Numbered from the stretch's first letter, positions 24,619-35,966 are shown. The stretch is 64,000 bases of DNA from Enterobacteriaceae bacterium RIT714 (GCA_009668015.1 WJYB01000007.1:124001-188000); one strand, 5' to 3'. The notes: a model not told the origin generated them from the letters alone. Translations and numbers: made by a program.

Positions 24619-24652
24619 AAAAAGGGGGGATTTTATCTCCCCTTTTATTTTT
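24619..24652 (+). terminator. Terminator of clpPX
   Basis: The stem AAAAGGGGGGA/TCTCCCCTTTT is followed by ATTTTT, shortly after clpX. Confidence 0.75.
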
Positions 24653-24664
24653 CCGTATTCATAG

Positions 24665-24693
24665 CGTTGAATGTGTGGGAAACATCCCCATAT
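24665..24693 (+). promoter_or_regulatory. Sigma-32 heat-shock promoter of lon
   Basis: CGTTGAA (24665-24671), a 14-base spacer and CCCCATAT (24686-24693) fit the RpoH consensus (CTTGAA, 13-15 bases, CCCCATnT). It lies 81 bases before lon, in the same arrangement as E. coli. Confidence 0.8.
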
Positions 24694-24774
24694 ACTGGTT
24701 ACATGTTAATGGTTGTGTGAAGCACAGTTGCATGACCTGCTTACCTGGCGGACACTAAACTAAGAGAGAGCTCT

Positions 24775-27129
24775 ATGAATCCTGAGCGTTCTGAACGCAT
24801 TGAAATCCCCGTATTGCCGCTGCGCGATGTGGTGGTTTATCCGCACATGGTCATACCCTTATTTGTAGGGCGGGAAAAATCTATCCGTTGCCTTGAAGCC
24901 GCCATGGATCATGATAAAAAAATCATGCTGGTTGCGCAGAAAGAAGCATCAACGGATGAGCCGGGTGTAAATGATCTTTTCACCGTCGGGACCGTGGCCT
25001 CTATTTTACAAATGCTGAAGCTGCCTGATGGTACCGTTAAGGTGCTGGTAGAAGGCTTGCAGCGTGCGCGTATCACTACGCTTTCTGATGATGGCGAACA
25101 TTTCTCTGCTAAGGCGGAGTATCTGGAGTCCCCGCAGCTCGATGAGCGCGAGCAGGAAGTGCTGGTACGCACTGCGATTAGCCAGTTTGAAGGCTATATC
25201 AAGCTGAACAAGAAAATTCCACCAGAAGTGCTGACGTCGCTCAATAGCATCGACGACCCTGCGCGTCTGGCGGATACCATCGCTGCACACATGCCGCTCA
25301 AGCTGGCTGACAAGCAGTCTGTGCTGGAGATGTCCGACGTCAACGAACGTCTGGAATATCTGATGGCGATGATGGAGTCCGAAATCGATCTGCTGCAGGT
25401 TGAGAAACGTATTCGCAACCGCGTTAAAAAGCAGATGGAGAAATCCCAGCGCGAGTACTATCTGAACGAGCAAATGAAAGCCATTCAGAAAGAGCTCGGC
25501 GAGATGGACGACGCGCCAGACGAAAACGAAGCGCTGAAGCGTAAGATCGACGCGGCGAAAATGCCGAAAGAGGCAAAAGAGAAAGCCGAAGCAGAACTGC
25601 AGAAGCTGAAAATGATGTCTCCGATGTCGGCTGAAGCGACCGTTGTTCGCGGCTATATCGAATGGATGGTTCAGGTTCCGTGGAACGCCCGCAGCAAGGT
25701 GAAGAAAGACCTGCGTCAGGCGCAAGAAATCCTCGATACCGACCATTACGGTCTGGAACGCGTCAAAGACCGTATTCTTGAGTATCTCGCGGTTCAGAGC
25801 CGTGTAAACAAGCTGAAAGGCCCGATTCTTTGCCTGGTAGGGCCTCCTGGTGTGGGTAAAACCTCGCTTGGTCAGTCCATCGCCAAAGCCACCGGACGTA
25901 AATATATCCGTATGGCGCTTGGCGGCGTGCGTGATGAAGCGGAAATTCGCGGCCACCGTCGGACGTACATCGGCTCTATGCCGGGTAAACTGATCCAGAA
26001 AATGGCGAAAGTGGGGGTTAAAAACCCGCTGTTCCTGCTCGATGAGATCGACAAAATGTCTTCTGACATGCGTGGCGATCCGGCGTCAGCTTTACTGGAA
26101 GTTCTTGATCCAGAACAGAACGTCGCGTTCAGCGATCACTATCTGGAAGTGGACTACGATCTTAGCGATGTGATGTTTGTGGCGACATCCAACTCCATGA
26201 ACATCCCGGCTCCGCTGCTGGATCGTATGGAAGTGATTCGTCTGTCTGGCTATACCGAAGACGAAAAACTGAACATTGCTAAACGCCATCTGTTGTCGAA
26301 ACAAATTGAGCGTAATGCGCTGAAAGAGAAAGAAATTACGGTCGACGATAGCGCGATTATCAGCATTATTCGTTACTACACGCGTGAAGCGGGTGTCCGT
26401 AGTCTGGAGCGTGAAATCTCCAAGCTGTGCCGTAAGGCGGTTAAACAGCTTCTGCTGGATAAAACCCTGAAGCACATTGAGATTAACGGCGACAATCTGC
26501 ACGAATATCTGGGCGTACAGCGCTTTGATTATGGCCGTGCCGATAATGAAAACCGCGTTGGTCAGGTGACGGGTCTGGCATGGACGGAAGTGGGCGGCGA
26601 TCTGCTGACCATTGAAACCGCCTGTGTACCAGGCAAAGGCAAACTGACCTACACCGGTTCTCTGGGCGAAGTGATGCAGGAGTCGATCCAGGCGGCGTTG
26701 ACAGTGGTGCGCGCGCGGGCGGAAAAACTGGGTATTAATCCAGACTTTTACGAAAAACGCGACATCCACGTCCACGTTCCGGAAGGGGCGACCCCTAAAG
26801 ACGGTCCAAGTGCGGGTATTGCCATGTGCACGGCGCTGGTTTCCTGCCTGACAGGTAACCCTGTGCGTGCAGATGTGGCGATGACGGGCGAAATCACCCT
26901 GCGTGGTTTGGTTCTGCCAATCGGCGGCTTGAAAGAAAAACTGCTGGCTGCACACCGCGGTGGCATCAAAACCGTATTGATTCCGCATGAGAACAAACGT
27001 GATCTGGAAGAGATTCCTGATAATGTTATCGCCGATCTGGATATTCATCCTGTGAAGCGTATTGAGGAAGTTTTGACCCTTGCACTGCAGAATGAACCGT
27101 CTGGAATGCAGGTTGTAACCGCAAAATAG
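24775..27129 (+). CDS. lon: Lon ATP-dependent protease
   Basis: Hexameric cytosolic AAA+ protease that degrades misfolded proteins and regulators such as SulA, RcsA and many antitoxins. The 784 residues match E. coli, with no gap evident. In order: the N-terminal LAN domain (about 10-200), a coiled coil (about 200-300), Walker A GPPGVGKT (356-363), Walker [10 protein letters not shown], and the serine/lysine protease domain with Ser679 in PKDGPSAG and Lys722 in [20 protein letters not shown] precedes the start. The heat-shock promoter is recognisable upstream. Confidence 0.98.
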   Translation: MNPERSERIEIPVLPLRDVVVYPHMVIPLFVGREKSIRCLEAAMDHDKKIMLVAQKEASTDEPGVNDLFTVGTVASILQMLKLPDGTVKVLVEGLQRARITTLSDDGEHFSAKAEYLESPQLDEREQEVLVRTAISQFEGYIKLNKKIPPEVLTSLNSIDDPARLADTIAAHMPLKLADKQSVLEMSDVNERLEYLMAMMESEIDLLQVEKRIRNRVKKQMEKSQREYYLNEQMKAIQKELGEMDDAPDENEALKRKIDAAKMPKEAKEKAEAELQKLKMMSPMSAEATVVRGYIEWMVQVPWNARSKVKKDLRQAQEILDTDHYGLERVKDRILEYLAVQSRVNKLKGPILCLVGPPGVGKTSLGQSIAKATGRKYIRMALGGVRDEAEIRGHRRTYIGSMPGKLIQKMAKVGVKNPLFLLDEIDKMSSDMRGDPASALLEVLDPEQNVAFSDHYLEVDYDLSDVMFVATSNSMNIPAPLLDRMEVIRLSGYTEDEKLNIAKRHLLSKQIERNALKEKEITVDDSAIISIIRYYTREAGVRSLEREISKLCRKAVKQLLLDKTLKHIEINGDNLHEYLGVQRFDYGRADNENRVGQVTGLAWTEVGGDLLTIETACVPGKGKLTYTGSLGEVMQESIQAALTVVRARAEKLGINPDFYEKRDIHVHVPEGATPKDGPSAGIAMCTALVSCLTGNPVRADVAMTGEITLRGLVLPIGGLKEKLLAAHRGGIKTVLIPHENKRDLEEIPDNVIADLDIHPVKRIEEVLTLALQNEPSGMQVVTAK

Positions 27130-27159
27130 TGACCTCGCGCAAAGAGCGTCAATAAAAAC

Positions 27160-27199
27160 AAGGCTGGCAGGTGATTTCGCACTTGCCAGCCTTTTTTTG
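27160..27199 (+). terminator. Terminator of lon
   Basis: The long stem AAGGCTGGCA/TGCCAGCCTT, with extra pairing in the loop, is followed by seven T residues. Confidence 0.85.
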
Positions 27200-27339
27200 T
27201 ATAGCTAATTTAGATTGCTGATTGGACTAGCCATCAACAACGGGTGTTGTAAGGTCATGGCAGGCCTGATATAACTGCTGCGCGGTCGCGTTGTGAAGGA
27301 TTCAGGCGCGATATAAATTATAAAGAGAGGAAGAGAACA

Positions 27340-27612
27340 GTGAATAAATCTCAACTGATTGACAAAATTGCTGCGGGTGCTGATATCTCTAAAGCTGCGG
27401 CTGGACGTGCGTTAGATGCATTAATTGCCTCTGTAACCGAATCTCTGCAGTCCGGGGATGACGTTGCGCTGGTAGGTTTTGGTACTTTTGCTGTTAAAGA
27501 GCGTGCTGCCCGTACTGGCCGCAACCCTCAGACTGGCAAAGAGATCACCATCGCTGCCGCTAAAGTGCCAGGTTTCCGTGCAGGTAAAGCACTGAAAGAC
27601 GCAGTAAACTGA
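27340..27612 (+). CDS. hupB: DNA-binding protein HU-beta
   Basis: Nucleoid-associated histone-like protein that bends DNA, as a homodimer or as a heterodimer with HupA. It is 90 residues, from a GTG start at 27340 after AGAGAGGAAGAG; E. coli hupB also begins with GTG. The DNA-binding beta-arm carries [12 protein letters not shown] with the conserved Pro63, and the C-terminus [16 protein letters not shown] is typical. Confidence 0.98.
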   Translation: MNKSQLIDKIAAGADISKAAAGRALDALIASVTESLQSGDDVALVGFGTFAVKERAARTGRNPQTGKEITIAAAKVPGFRAGKALKDAVN

Positions 27613-27645
27613 TCGCTTTCACGTTCAAGGGAAGTCGAAAAGTAC

Positions 27646-27675
27646 AAGGGCGCATCATTTGATGTGCCTTTTTTG
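27646..27675 (+). terminator. Terminator of hupB
   Basis: The stem AAGGGCGCATC/GATGTGCCTTT, with one G-T type pair and a four-base loop, is followed by T residues. Confidence 0.75.
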
Positions 27676-27823
27676 TTTGTCAGGTGCGACTTTATGTGAG
27701 TTTATGCATGTTGTGGGCTGACAATTGCCCCTGTTTCTTGTCACAATACGACTTTACGCGCTGCGGCCAGGATTTCCGCCAGCGTGAGGTCACCAGTCAC
27801 CTACAGCGGAGTGTGGTTACACC

Positions 27824-29698
27824 ATGATGGACAACTTACGCACGGCTGCTAACAGTCTCGTGCTCAAGATTATTTTCGGTATCATTATCGTGTCGTTTAT
27901 TTTGACCGGCGTGAGTGGATACCTGATTGGCGGAAGCAGCAACTACGCCGCAAAAGTGAATGGCCAGGAGATTAGCCGCGGGCAGTTTGAAAATGCTTTT
28001 GCCGGAGAACGTAATCGCATGCAGCAACAGCTAGGCGATCAGTTTTCCGAGCTGGCAGCGAACGAAGGCTACATGAAAACATTGCGCCAGCAGACCGTAA
28101 ATCGTCTTATCGACGAAGCGCTGCTGGATCAGTATGCCAAACAGCTGGGTCTGGGCATCAGCGATGAACAGGTCAAGAAAGCTATCTTTTCCACCCAGGC
28201 TTTCCAGTCTAACGGTAAATTCGATAATACCCGTTACAACGCCATCATTAGCCAGATGGGGATGACGGCTGACCAATACGCTCAGGCGCTGCGTAATCAA
28301 CTGACAACCCAGCAGCTTATCAACGCCGTTGTCGGCACTGATTTCATGCTGAAAGGCGAAACCGACGAACTTGCCGCTCTGGTTGCCCAGCAGCGTGTGG
28401 TCCGCGAAGCCACGATTGACGTGAATGCGCTGGCAGCTAAACAGCAGGTGAGCGACGAAGAAGTTAATGCTTACTATGAGCAGAATAAAAACAACTTCAC
28501 CGCACCAGAGCAGTTCCGCGTGAGCTACATCAAACTGGACGCGGCGGGTATGCAGGAAACCGCTTCTGACAGCGAAATTCAATCCTACTACGACCAGCAT
28601 CAGGACCAGTTCACTCAGGCGCAGCGTAACCGTTACAGCGTGATTCAGACGAAAACGGAAGCCGATGCAAAGGCGGCACTGGATGAGTTGACCAAAGGCG
28701 CAGATTTTGCGGCTGTGGCAAAAGAGAAATCCACTGACATCATCTCTGCGAAGAACGGCGGTGATATGGGCTGGCTGGAAGATGCCACGACCCCAGAGGA
28801 GCTGAAAAACGCCGGTCTGAAAGACAAGGGCCAGCTGTCTGGCGTGATCAAGTCTTCTGTCGGTTTCCTGGTGGTACGACTGGATGACGTGCAGCCTGCC
28901 AAAACCAAACCGCTGGCCGACGTTCGCGATGACATCGCGGCGAAAGTGAAGCAGGAAAAAGCGCTGGACGCCTACTATGCCCTGCAGCAGAAAGTGAGTG
29001 ATGCCGCGAGCAACGACAACGAATCTCTGGCGGGTGCTGAACAAGCATCAGGCGTCAAAGCCGTTGAAACGGGTTGGTTCGGCCATGACAGTCTGCCGGA
29101 AGAGCTGAATTTCAAGCCTGTTGCTGATGCCATTTTCAATGGTGGGCTGGTAGGTGAGAACGGCGCGCCGGGCAGTAACTCTGACATCATTACCGTTGAT
29201 GGCGATCGTGCATTTGTTCTGCGTGTTGCCGAGCATAAAGCCGAGGCCATTAAACCGCTTGAAGCCGTTAAAGATCAGATCGCTGCGCGGGTGAAACACA
29301 CCAAAGCAGAACAGCAAGCGAAGCTGGATGCTGAAAAACTGCTGGCTGAGTTGAAAGCAGGCAAAGGTGATGCTGCGCTGAAAGCGGCGGGTCTGAGCTT
29401 TGGCGAAGCCAAAACGCTGAGCCGTACGGGGCAGGATCCTGTTAGCCAGGCGGCATTTGCTCTGAGTCTGCCAGCGAAAGATAAACCGAGCTACGGCACG
29501 GCTTCTGATATGCAGGGTAACATTGTTATTCTGGCGCTGGATGACGTTAAAGCAGGCTCGATGCCGGAAGAGCAGAAAAAGGCGATGGTTCAGGGGATCA
29601 CTCAGAACAATGCCCAGATCGCCTTCGAAGCACTGATGAGCAATCTGCGTAAAGAAGCCAAAATTAAGCTGGGTGACATCATTACTCAGCAGCAATAA
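27824..29698 (+). CDS. ppiD: Periplasmic folding chaperone PpiD
   Basis: Membrane-anchored periplasmic chaperone found at the Sec translocon, where it meets emerging outer-membrane proteins. The 624 residues compare with 623 in E. coli. One N-terminal transmembrane helix (about 13-35, IIFGIIIVSFILTGVSGYL) precedes SurA-like chaperone segments and a single parvulin domain (about 266-356, RYSVIQTKTEADAKAALDEL to VGFLVVRLDD). The parvulin domain of this family has little isomerase activity. It often follows hupB. Confidence 0.97.
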   Translation: MMDNLRTAANSLVLKIIFGIIIVSFILTGVSGYLIGGSSNYAAKVNGQEISRGQFENAFAGERNRMQQQLGDQFSELAANEGYMKTLRQQTVNRLIDEALLDQYAKQLGLGISDEQVKKAIFSTQAFQSNGKFDNTRYNAIISQMGMTADQYAQALRNQLTTQQLINAVVGTDFMLKGETDELAALVAQQRVVREATIDVNALAAKQQVSDEEVNAYYEQNKNNFTAPEQFRVSYIKLDAAGMQETASDSEIQSYYDQHQDQFTQAQRNRYSVIQTKTEADAKAALDELTKGADFAAVAKEKSTDIISAKNGGDMGWLEDATTPEELKNAGLKDKGQLSGVIKSSVGFLVVRLDDVQPAKTKPLADVRDDIAAKVKQEKALDAYYALQQKVSDAASNDNESLAGAEQASGVKAVETGWFGHDSLPEELNFKPVADAIFNGGLVGENGAPGSNSDIITVDGDRAFVLRVAEHKAEAIKPLEAVKDQIAARVKHTKAEQQAKLDAEKLLAELKAGKGDAALKAAGLSFGEAKTLSRTGQDPVSQAAFALSLPAKDKPSYGTASDMQGNIVILALDDVKAGSMPEEQKKAMVQGITQNNAQIAFEALMSNLRKEAKIKLGDIITQQQ

Positions 29699-29741
29699 TT
29701 ACGGCGCTGATCGCAGATTTTCGCAACGCAATGCAATATTT

Positions 29742-29765
29742 AAAGGCCGCTTTCGCGGCCTTTTC
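29742..29765 (+). terminator. Terminator of ppiD
   Basis: AAAGGCCGC/GCGGCCTTTT, with a three-base loop, lies 44 bases after the stop. Confidence 0.8.
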
Positions 29766-29774
29766 CATTTCTGA

Positions 29775-30233
<459 letters not shown>

Positions 30234-30332
30234 ACTCACAATAACTTGCACAGTGGCAAAATTTTGCCAGGATAAAGAGGTCATACCAGTTATGACCTCT
30301 TACCCTATAACAACAGTGAAGGCTATTGCGCT

Positions 30333-30731
30333 ATGCAGACTCAGATTAAAGTTCGTGGTTATCATCTTGATGTTTACCAGCATGTTAATAATGCCCGCTA
30401 TCTCGAGTTTCTTGAAGAAGCGCGCTGGGACGGGCTGGAAAACAGTGATAGCTTCCAGTGGCTTACCGCACATAACATTGCCTTTGTGGTTGCCAATATC
30501 AACATCAATTATCGCCGTCCCGCGGTGCTGGGCGACCGACTGACAGTGACCAGTCAGGTGCAGCAGCTAAACGGCAAAAGCGGTGTATTGAGTCAGGTTG
30601 TCACACTGGATCCTGAAGGGCAGACCGTTGCGGATGCGCTCATTACTTTTGTCTGTATTGATCTCAAAACGCAGAAGGCGTTACCGCTGGAAGGGGAATT
30701 ACGCGATAAGCTGGAAGAGATGATCGTCTGA
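30333..30731 (+). CDS. fadM: Long-chain acyl-CoA thioesterase FadM
   Basis: Hot-dog-fold thioesterase of the 4-hydroxybenzoyl-CoA type; in E. coli it is under FadR control and hydrolyses unsaturated intermediates of beta-oxidation. The 132 residues match. The catalytic region YHLDVYQHVNNARYLEFLEE, with the conserved Asp, is at about 10-30. Single gene, convergent with queC. Confidence 0.95.
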   Translation: MQTQIKVRGYHLDVYQHVNNARYLEFLEEARWDGLENSDSFQWLTAHNIAFVVANININYRRPAVLGDRLTVTSQVQQLNGKSGVLSQVVTLDPEGQTVADALITFVCIDLKTQKALPLEGELRDKLEEMIV

Positions 30732-30796
30732 TGTAACGGTTACAGGATATGGAAAACCAGGATCAACGGTCATGGAAGGATAAATTTGCGTAACAT

Positions 30797-30827
30797 TTTA
30801 AAAGCCGTGCTGACACCGTCAGCACGG
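30797..30827 (-). terminator. Terminator of queC
   Basis: The perfect nine-pair hairpin CCGTGCTGA/TCAGCACGG is followed, on the minus strand only, by CTTTTAAAA. It therefore ends the queC transcript rather than fadM. Confidence 0.65.
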
Positions 30828-30838
30828 ACAGACAGAGG

Positions 30839-31534
30839 TTAGTTCAGCCCGGTTTTCTGCTTCATCGCAGCCATCACCGCTGGTTTATTGCCCAGATAGT
30901 GATTCAAACCATTGGCACGCAGATGACAGGCGGCGCACTGGCCACATCCGTCACCTTTAATGCCGTTATAACAGGTCAGCGTTTCTGTACGCACCAACTC
31001 AAGCTTGCCCCAGTAATCGGCCAGGGCCCAGGTTTCCGCTTTATCAAGCCACATCAGCGGCGTTTCGAAGCGCGTCTCTTTTGCCATACCCAGGTCGACG
31101 GCGTGGTTCAGCGCTTTTACGAACTCGTCGCGGCAGTCCGGGTAGCCGGAGAAGTCGGTTTCACAAACACCAGTGATGATTGCTTCGGCTTTCACCTGAT
31201 AGGCATAAATGGCGGTCAGGGTCAGAAACAGAATGTTTCGGCCAGGGACAAATGTATTCGGGATCCCGTTGGCATCAGGCTCATAGTCGGGAACAGGGAT
31301 GCTGTCGCGAGTCAGGCTGCTTACAGCCAGTTCATTCAATAACGTGACGTCCAGGACCTTGTGCGCGCGAGCACCCAGTTTTAACGCCAGTTCGCGGGCC
31401 ACGTCGATCTCGGCGCGATGGCGCTGACCGTAATCAAAGGTGACGCAATGCACTTCATCATATTGATGCAGGGCCTGAACCAGGCAGGTTGTGGAATCTT
31501 GTCCTCCGCTGAATACGACGACGGCACGTTTCAT
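30839..31534 (-). CDS. queC: 7-cyano-7-deazaguanine (preQ0) synthase
   Basis: Converts 7-carboxy-7-deazaguanine to preQ0 with ATP and ammonia, in queuosine synthesis. The ATG at 31534 ([19 protein letters not shown]) gives 231 residues as in E. coli; the four codons before it are not conserved. The PP-loop SGGQDST is at about 9-15. Four zinc-binding cysteines are at the C-terminus ([16 protein letters not shown]). Formerly ybaX. Confidence 0.97.
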   Translation of the reverse strand: MKRAVVVFSGGQDSTTCLVQALHQYDEVHCVTFDYGQRHRAEIDVARELALKLGARAHKVLDVTLLNELAVSSLTRDSIPVPDYEPDANGIPNTFVPGRNILFLTLTAIYAYQVKAEAIITGVCETDFSGYPDCRDEFVKALNHAVDLGMAKETRFETPLMWLDKAETWALADYWGKLELVRTETLTCYNGIKGDGCGQCAACHLRANGLNHYLGNKPAVMAAMKQKTGLN

Positions 31535-31600
31535 AAATAGTCTCAATAGTCATGATAAAAAAGGTATGGTAACGCCTGGCAAGTCCAGCGACCAGCTTCT

Positions 31601-33301
31601 TCACGCATTTGGCGCCGGAAGCCAGGCCTCAGAAAAATCAAACCAACCGCGGGTATTCAGGCGGATACCATTGACGCCCGGCGGGGCGCTGATTTGATAC
31701 TGATAATTAAACAGTGGCGTCAGCACCGCATTTTCCATCAGCTCAGCGAAGATCGATTTAAGCCCGGCATGTCGCGCTTCTTCATTGGCCTGCGCCTGCA
31801 CGGCATCAAGCGTTGCCTGCAGATGAGCATACCGTGGCGCCTTTAACAGGTGCGGCCACAAAGTATCGCAGCGTAACCACTGTTCAAGGGTATAGCCTGG
31901 GGCTTCGCCTATCAGCCTGTCTCCCATCATCAGGTCGGCATGAGCAAGATGGCTACACCCATCCCAGGTTTTGGCATCGTGAAAAATCACCGTTAGGTGG
32001 CAACCCTGTTCCGCCAGATAGACTTTGAGCTGTTCAGCCATCGTATGGAGTTCGACTGGTAAGTGATAAACCAGAGTTAGCGTCTCGGGGAGTGCGACGT
32101 CGGCTGTCGCGGGCCACTCTGGAATGGTCCAGTCAGGCAGCAATTCCTGCGCAGGCGTGATCAGATTTTCATCCAGCGGTAGCGTGTGCAAAAGGGTCGT
32201 CTGATGGATGATATTGATTAAGCGCTGTGCCTGGATTTTGCTCAGACGGGAACTCTGTTTTAGCGTCAGATAACAGAATCCGAGACTCGTGCTGCTGCTC
32301 ACCAGACGCAGGTTTGCCAGCTCTTCAGGTTCACCAATGGCAATTTGCACGGGGTGGCGACAGCTTGTTCCCAGCCCCTGCTCAAAAAGTTGTGGCGTGA
32401 TCCAGAACTCGATGGCTTTAAGCAAGGGATGGCTAAGGTGATAGTGCTCGTGACTTTCGATACGCACCAGTTCGCGTTCAAATACCGTCAGTCGAAACGG
32501 GCCGCTCCCGACCAGTGAAAGCTCGGGATGCGCCAGACGGCTGCAATAACTGGCCAGACGGTGAGCCAGCCAGTAGTCCGGCTGATGCAAAACAAAGGTC
32601 AAACACTGGGGATGCGTCACCTCAATGCGCAAAACGCTGTTGAAGAGCCGGCGCAGTGCGGGGAGGGCGAGAAGTTTGACCAGACTGGCCTGCAGCTGTC
32701 CGGTTTCGATCTTATCCCCGTTATGCCAGTGCAGCGTGGAGCGAATATAAAAATGCCAGCGTAACCCATCGGCTGACACATCCCAGTGATGGGCAAGATC
32801 CCCGGCAGGCGCACTGCTGTTGCCATTGAATCGGGTGAGTCCAGAGAAGACTTGCCCGACGAGATGCTGTTCCGCGCGTCCCGGTAAAAAGCCTGAATGC
32901 AGCGGCTCAAGAGAGCGATAGTAAGGGATACGCAACGTCGGCGTATCGTTTTGCCACTGTCCGCCCAGGAATGGATGCAGCAACGCGCGCAGATCTTGCG
33001 GCGCAAGCTGCGCCAGTTCCAGCGCGTTATGTTGCTGCCCGCTTTTCAGCGCCTCTTCCATCATTGCGTTGCGCAGTGACTCCGGCGAAACGTGAAAAGT
33101 CAGATCTCCGCGCTTACCGCGCCCGGATTGTGCACGCCAGCTTAACCAACCGGCATCCTGAGCCTGGCGCAGCAACGTGCGCACATGGCGTTCACTGCAA
33201 AAGCAGCGGCTGGCGAGTTCGCTGACGGTCACCTGTTGCGGCTCACCCGCAGAGGGTTGCCACAGGCGTTGATACTGATTAAGGCGATTTAGCTGGCGCA
33301 T
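31601..33301 (-). CDS. ybaE: SgrR-family transcriptional regulator YbaE
   Basis: A 566-residue protein of the SgrR type: an N-terminal winged-helix DNA-binding domain (about 1-115; VSELASRCFCSERHVRTLLRQAQ) followed by a periplasmic solute-binding-like domain (SBP_bac_5 type, about 160-560; VGQVFSGLTRFNGNSS). Paralogue SgrR senses sugar-phosphate stress; the YbaE ligand is unknown. The length equals E. coli YbaE. It lies between queC and cof, with a 101-base gap to divergent cof. Confidence 0.93.
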   Translation of the reverse strand: MRQLNRLNQYQRLWQPSAGEPQQVTVSELASRCFCSERHVRTLLRQAQDAGWLSWRAQSGRGKRGDLTFHVSPESLRNAMMEEALKSGQQHNALELAQLAPQDLRALLHPFLGGQWQNDTPTLRIPYYRSLEPLHSGFLPGRAEQHLVGQVFSGLTRFNGNSSAPAGDLAHHWDVSADGLRWHFYIRSTLHWHNGDKIETGQLQASLVKLLALPALRRLFNSVLRIEVTHPQCLTFVLHQPDYWLAHRLASYCSRLAHPELSLVGSGPFRLTVFERELVRIESHEHYHLSHPLLKAIEFWITPQLFEQGLGTSCRHPVQIAIGEPEELANLRLVSSSTSLGFCYLTLKQSSRLSKIQAQRLINIIHQTTLLHTLPLDENLITPAQELLPDWTIPEWPATADVALPETLTLVYHLPVELHTMAEQLKVYLAEQGCHLTVIFHDAKTWDGCSHLAHADLMMGDRLIGEAPGYTLEQWLRCDTLWPHLLKAPRYAHLQATLDAVQAQANEEARHAGLKSIFAELMENAVLTPLFNYQYQISAPPGVNGIRLNTRGWFDFSEAWLPAPNA

Positions 33302-33402
33302 GATAAACCCGGAACAATAATTTTCATCTATTCACTATTACTTCCGTATATCTCAGGCAATACTGATCCGCAAGTTAACCCCATCACATTTCGGGAGTCA
33401 TC

Positions 33403-34221
33403 ATGGCACGGCTTGCAGCATTTGATATGGACGGCACGCTTTTAATGCCGGATCACCGCCTGGGGGATAAAACCCTGAGCACGCTGAAGCGTCTGCGTGA
33501 GCGTGATATCACCCTGACTTTTGCGACGGGCCGCCATGTGCTGGAAATGCGTCATTTGCTCGGTAAGCTCTCAATGGATGCATTTCTGATTACCGGCAAT
33601 GGCACACGTATTCATTCTGTTGAAGGTGAGGTATTGCACCGTCAGGATCTGGATCCGGAAGTCGCGGATCGGGTTTTGCACTCGACCTGGGATACGCAAG
33701 CCAGTCTTCACGTGTTCAATGATACCGGTTGGTTAACGGACAAGCCGATCCCGGCTTTGCTCGAGGCCCACGTTTATAGCGGTTTTCACTATCAGTTAAC
33801 CGATTTGCGTCGCCTGCCGGCTCACTCGGTCACCAAAATCTGTTTCTGTGGCGATCACGACGATCTCTGCCGCCTGCGTATTCAGCTTAACGAAGCGTTA
33901 GGCACCCGCGCGCATTTAACCTTCTCGGCGGTGGATTGTCTGGAGGTCTTGCCGGTGGGATGTAACAAAGGGTCTTCCCTGGCGGTGCTAAGCAATCACC
34001 TGGGTTTAACGATGAAAGACTGTATAGCGTTTGGCGACGCCATGAACGACCGTGAGATGCTGGGCAGCGTCGGTCACGGTGTGATTATGGGAAATGCGAT
34101 GCCACAACTTATTGCCGAGCTTTCTCATCTCCCGGTTATCGGACACTGTCGCAACGAAGCGGTGTCCCATTTTTTGACTCATTGGCTGGATCAACCAAAC
34201 CTCCCGTATTCCCCCGAATAG
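33403..34221 (+). CDS. cof: HMP-PP phosphatase Cof (HAD superfamily)
   Basis: HAD-IIB phosphatase that hydrolyses 4-amino-2-methyl-5-hydroxymethylpyrimidine pyrophosphate, a thiamine intermediate, and other sugar or coenzyme phosphates. The 272 residues match E. coli. Motif I is FDMDGT with nucleophile Asp8 and acid Asp10; motif III Lys is in GCNKGSSL; motif IV is [11 protein letters not shown] strong terminator follows. Confidence 0.95.
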   Translation: MARLAAFDMDGTLLMPDHRLGDKTLSTLKRLRERDITLTFATGRHVLEMRHLLGKLSMDAFLITGNGTRIHSVEGEVLHRQDLDPEVADRVLHSTWDTQASLHVFNDTGWLTDKPIPALLEAHVYSGFHYQLTDLRRLPAHSVTKICFCGDHDDLCRLRIQLNEALGTRAHLTFSAVDCLEVLPVGCNKGSSLAVLSNHLGLTMKDCIAFGDAMNDREMLGSVGHGVIMGNAMPQLIAELSHLPVIGHCRNEAVSHFLTHWLDQPNLPYSPE

Positions 34222-34236
34222 TGAGACCCTTCCAGC

Positions 34237-34265
34237 AAGCCAGACTTCGGTCTGGCTTTTTTTTT
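34237..34265. terminator. Terminator between cof and the desulfhydrase gene
   Basis: The stem AAGCCAGA/TCTGGCTT, with a TTCG-type loop, is followed by nine T residues. Confidence 0.85.
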
Positions 34266-34294
34266 ACCTGTGATACGTCGCACGACAAGTGGGA

Positions 34295-35350
34295 TTACTT
34301 TGTCAGGGCGGTCATTTGCGCAATTTGCGCTTTCCACGGCTCGATGTCACCGATGTGGGCTTTCACCCAATCTGCGTTGTAATAGGTATCGAGATAGCGT
34401 TCGCCGCTGTCGCAGAGCAGAGTCACAATCGAACCGGTACGGCCTTCGTCGCGCATTCTGTGCGCCAGCTGCAGAGCACCCCACATATTCGTGCCCGTCG
34501 AGGCGCCCACTTTGCGGCCCAGCTGGGACTCCAGCCAGTGCGCGGTGGCAATGCTCGCGGCATCCGGTACGCGCAGCATCTCGTCAACCACGTCAGGAAT
34601 GAACGACGGCTCAACGCGAGGGCGTCCAATCCCTTCGATTTTACTGCCCACGCTGCTGCGCAGGCTGGCATCGCGATTTTGCCAGTAATCGAGGAATACG
34701 GAGTTCTGCGGATCGACCACCATCAGTTGAGTGTCATAACCCTGGCAACGAATATAACGACCAATCGTGGCTGAGGTACCGCCGGTTCCGGCACTCATCA
34801 CGATATGCGAAGGTATCGGGTGTGGCTCGTGGCTCATCTGACGGAAAATGCTGTCGGCAATATTGTTGTTCCCGCGCCAGTCAGTTGCGCGTTCGGCGTA
34901 GGTAAACTGATCCATATAATGACCGTTTAACTCGCGGGCGAGCATTTCTGAGGCAGCGTAGATCTCGCAGGCGCTCTCCACGAAGTGGCAGCGACCACCG
35001 TAAAAGGCGATCTGTTCGATTTTACGTTTAGCGGTGCATGACGGCATAACGGCGATAAATGGCAAACCCAGCAGACGGGCAAAATAGGCTTCAGACACGG
35101 CGGTTGAGCCGGATGACGACTCAATAATAGTGGTGCCTTCTTTGATCCAGCCGTTGCACAGACCATACAGAAACAGCGAGCGCGCCAGGCGATGCTTCAG
35201 GCTGCCGGTCGGGTGAGTGCTTTCATCTTTCAGGTAGAGCAGAATTCCGGGAAAACCCGGCAGGGCGAGGCGAATCAGATGCGTGTCGGCAGAGCGTTGA
35301 TAATCGGCATTGATTTCGCTGATTGCATGTTTGACCCAGGTGCTATTCAT
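34295..35350 (-). CDS. cdsH: PLP-dependent cysteine desulfhydrase, cysteine synthase fold
   Basis: A 351-residue fold-type II PLP enzyme of the CysK/cystathionine beta-synthase superfamily. The Schiff-base lysine is in HPTGSLKHR, near residue 52. The PLP-phosphate loop is [11 protein letters not shown], and an [14 protein letters not shown] motif sits where CysK has its TSGNT loop. The Salmonella gene at this spot next to decR was described as a cysteine desulfhydrase (CdsH, STM0458), which makes pyruvate, sulfide and ammonia from cysteine. I apply that name by gene order and motifs. Standard E. coli K-12 lacks it here. Divergent from decR, a cysteine-responsive regulator, which fits joint control. 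Confidence 0.78.
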   Translation of the reverse strand: MNSTWVKHAISEINADYQRSADTHLIRLALPGFPGILLYLKDESTHPTGSLKHRLARSLFLYGLCNGWIKEGTTIIESSSGSTAVSEAYFARLLGLPFIAVMPSCTAKRKIEQIAFYGGRCHFVESACEIYAASEMLARELNGHYMDQFTYAERATDWRGNNNIADSIFRQMSHEPHPIPSHIVMSAGTGGTSATIGRYIRCQGYDTQLMVVDPQNSVFLDYWQNRDASLRSSVGSKIEGIGRPRVEPSFIPDVVDEMLRVPDAASIATAHWLESQLGRKVGASTGTNMWGALQLAHRMRDEGRTGSIVTLLCDSGERYLDTYYNADWVKAHIGDIEPWKAQIAQMTALTK

Positions 35351-35465
35351 CGTGTGTATCCGTTTGTCATTTTGTGCCCAGCATAGCGAAAAGCACAGAA
35401 AAAATTGTTGCTATCTGGCCTTTAAAATAGAATGTCAGGAGAAAAATATTCTCTGCGGGGTGGGT

Positions 35466-35924
35466 ATGTTAGATAAAATTGACCGTAAGCTGCTCTCACT
35501 GCTGCAAAAGGATTGCACCCTCTCTTTGCAGGCGCTCGCCGATGCCGTTAATCTGACCACCACGCCGTGCTGGAAACGCCTCAAGCGTCTGGAAGACGAG
35601 GGCATTTTACTCGGACGCGTGGCACTGCTCGATCCCGAAAAACTGGGGCTTGGATTGACCGCGTTTGTTCTGATAAAAACGCAGCACCACAGCAGCGACT
35701 GGTATTGCCGGTTCGTTACCGAGGTCTCTGAAATGCCCGAGGTGCTTGGTTTCTGGCGCATGGCGGGTGAATATGACTATCTGATGCGCGTTCAGGTGGC
35801 GGATATGAAACGGTATGATGACTTCTATAAACGCCTGGTGAACAGCGTTCCAGGCCTGTCGGATGTCACCTCGAGTTTCGCCATGGAACAGATAAAATAC
35901 ACCACCGCATTACCCATTGAATAA
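35466..35924 (+). CDS. decR: Lrp/AsnC-family cysteine-responsive regulator DecR
   Basis: The ATG at 35466 ([21 protein letters not shown]) gives 152 residues, the E. coli size; the open frame extends upstream to 35310 without conservation. A winged helix-turn-helix (about 1-60, [23 protein letters not shown]) precedes a RAM effector domain (about 65-150). E. coli DecR (YbaO) activates the yhaOM cysteine detoxification operon in response to cysteine. Here it also faces a desulfhydrase gene across 115 bases. Confidence 0.93.
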   Translation: MLDKIDRKLLSLLQKDCTLSLQALADAVNLTTTPCWKRLKRLEDEGILLGRVALLDPEKLGLGLTAFVLIKTQHHSSDWYCRFVTEVSEMPEVLGFWRMAGEYDYLMRVQVADMKRYDDFYKRLVNSVPGLSDVTSSFAMEQIKYTTALPIE

Positions 35925-35966
35925 CTTCCAGGCCTTGCCGGAACAATACCTTCAGGAATTTACCGC

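Noticed and set aside
28031..29044. Open frame of 337 codons opposite ppiD
   Set aside because: Antisense shadow with no recognisable domain; ppiD is intact.
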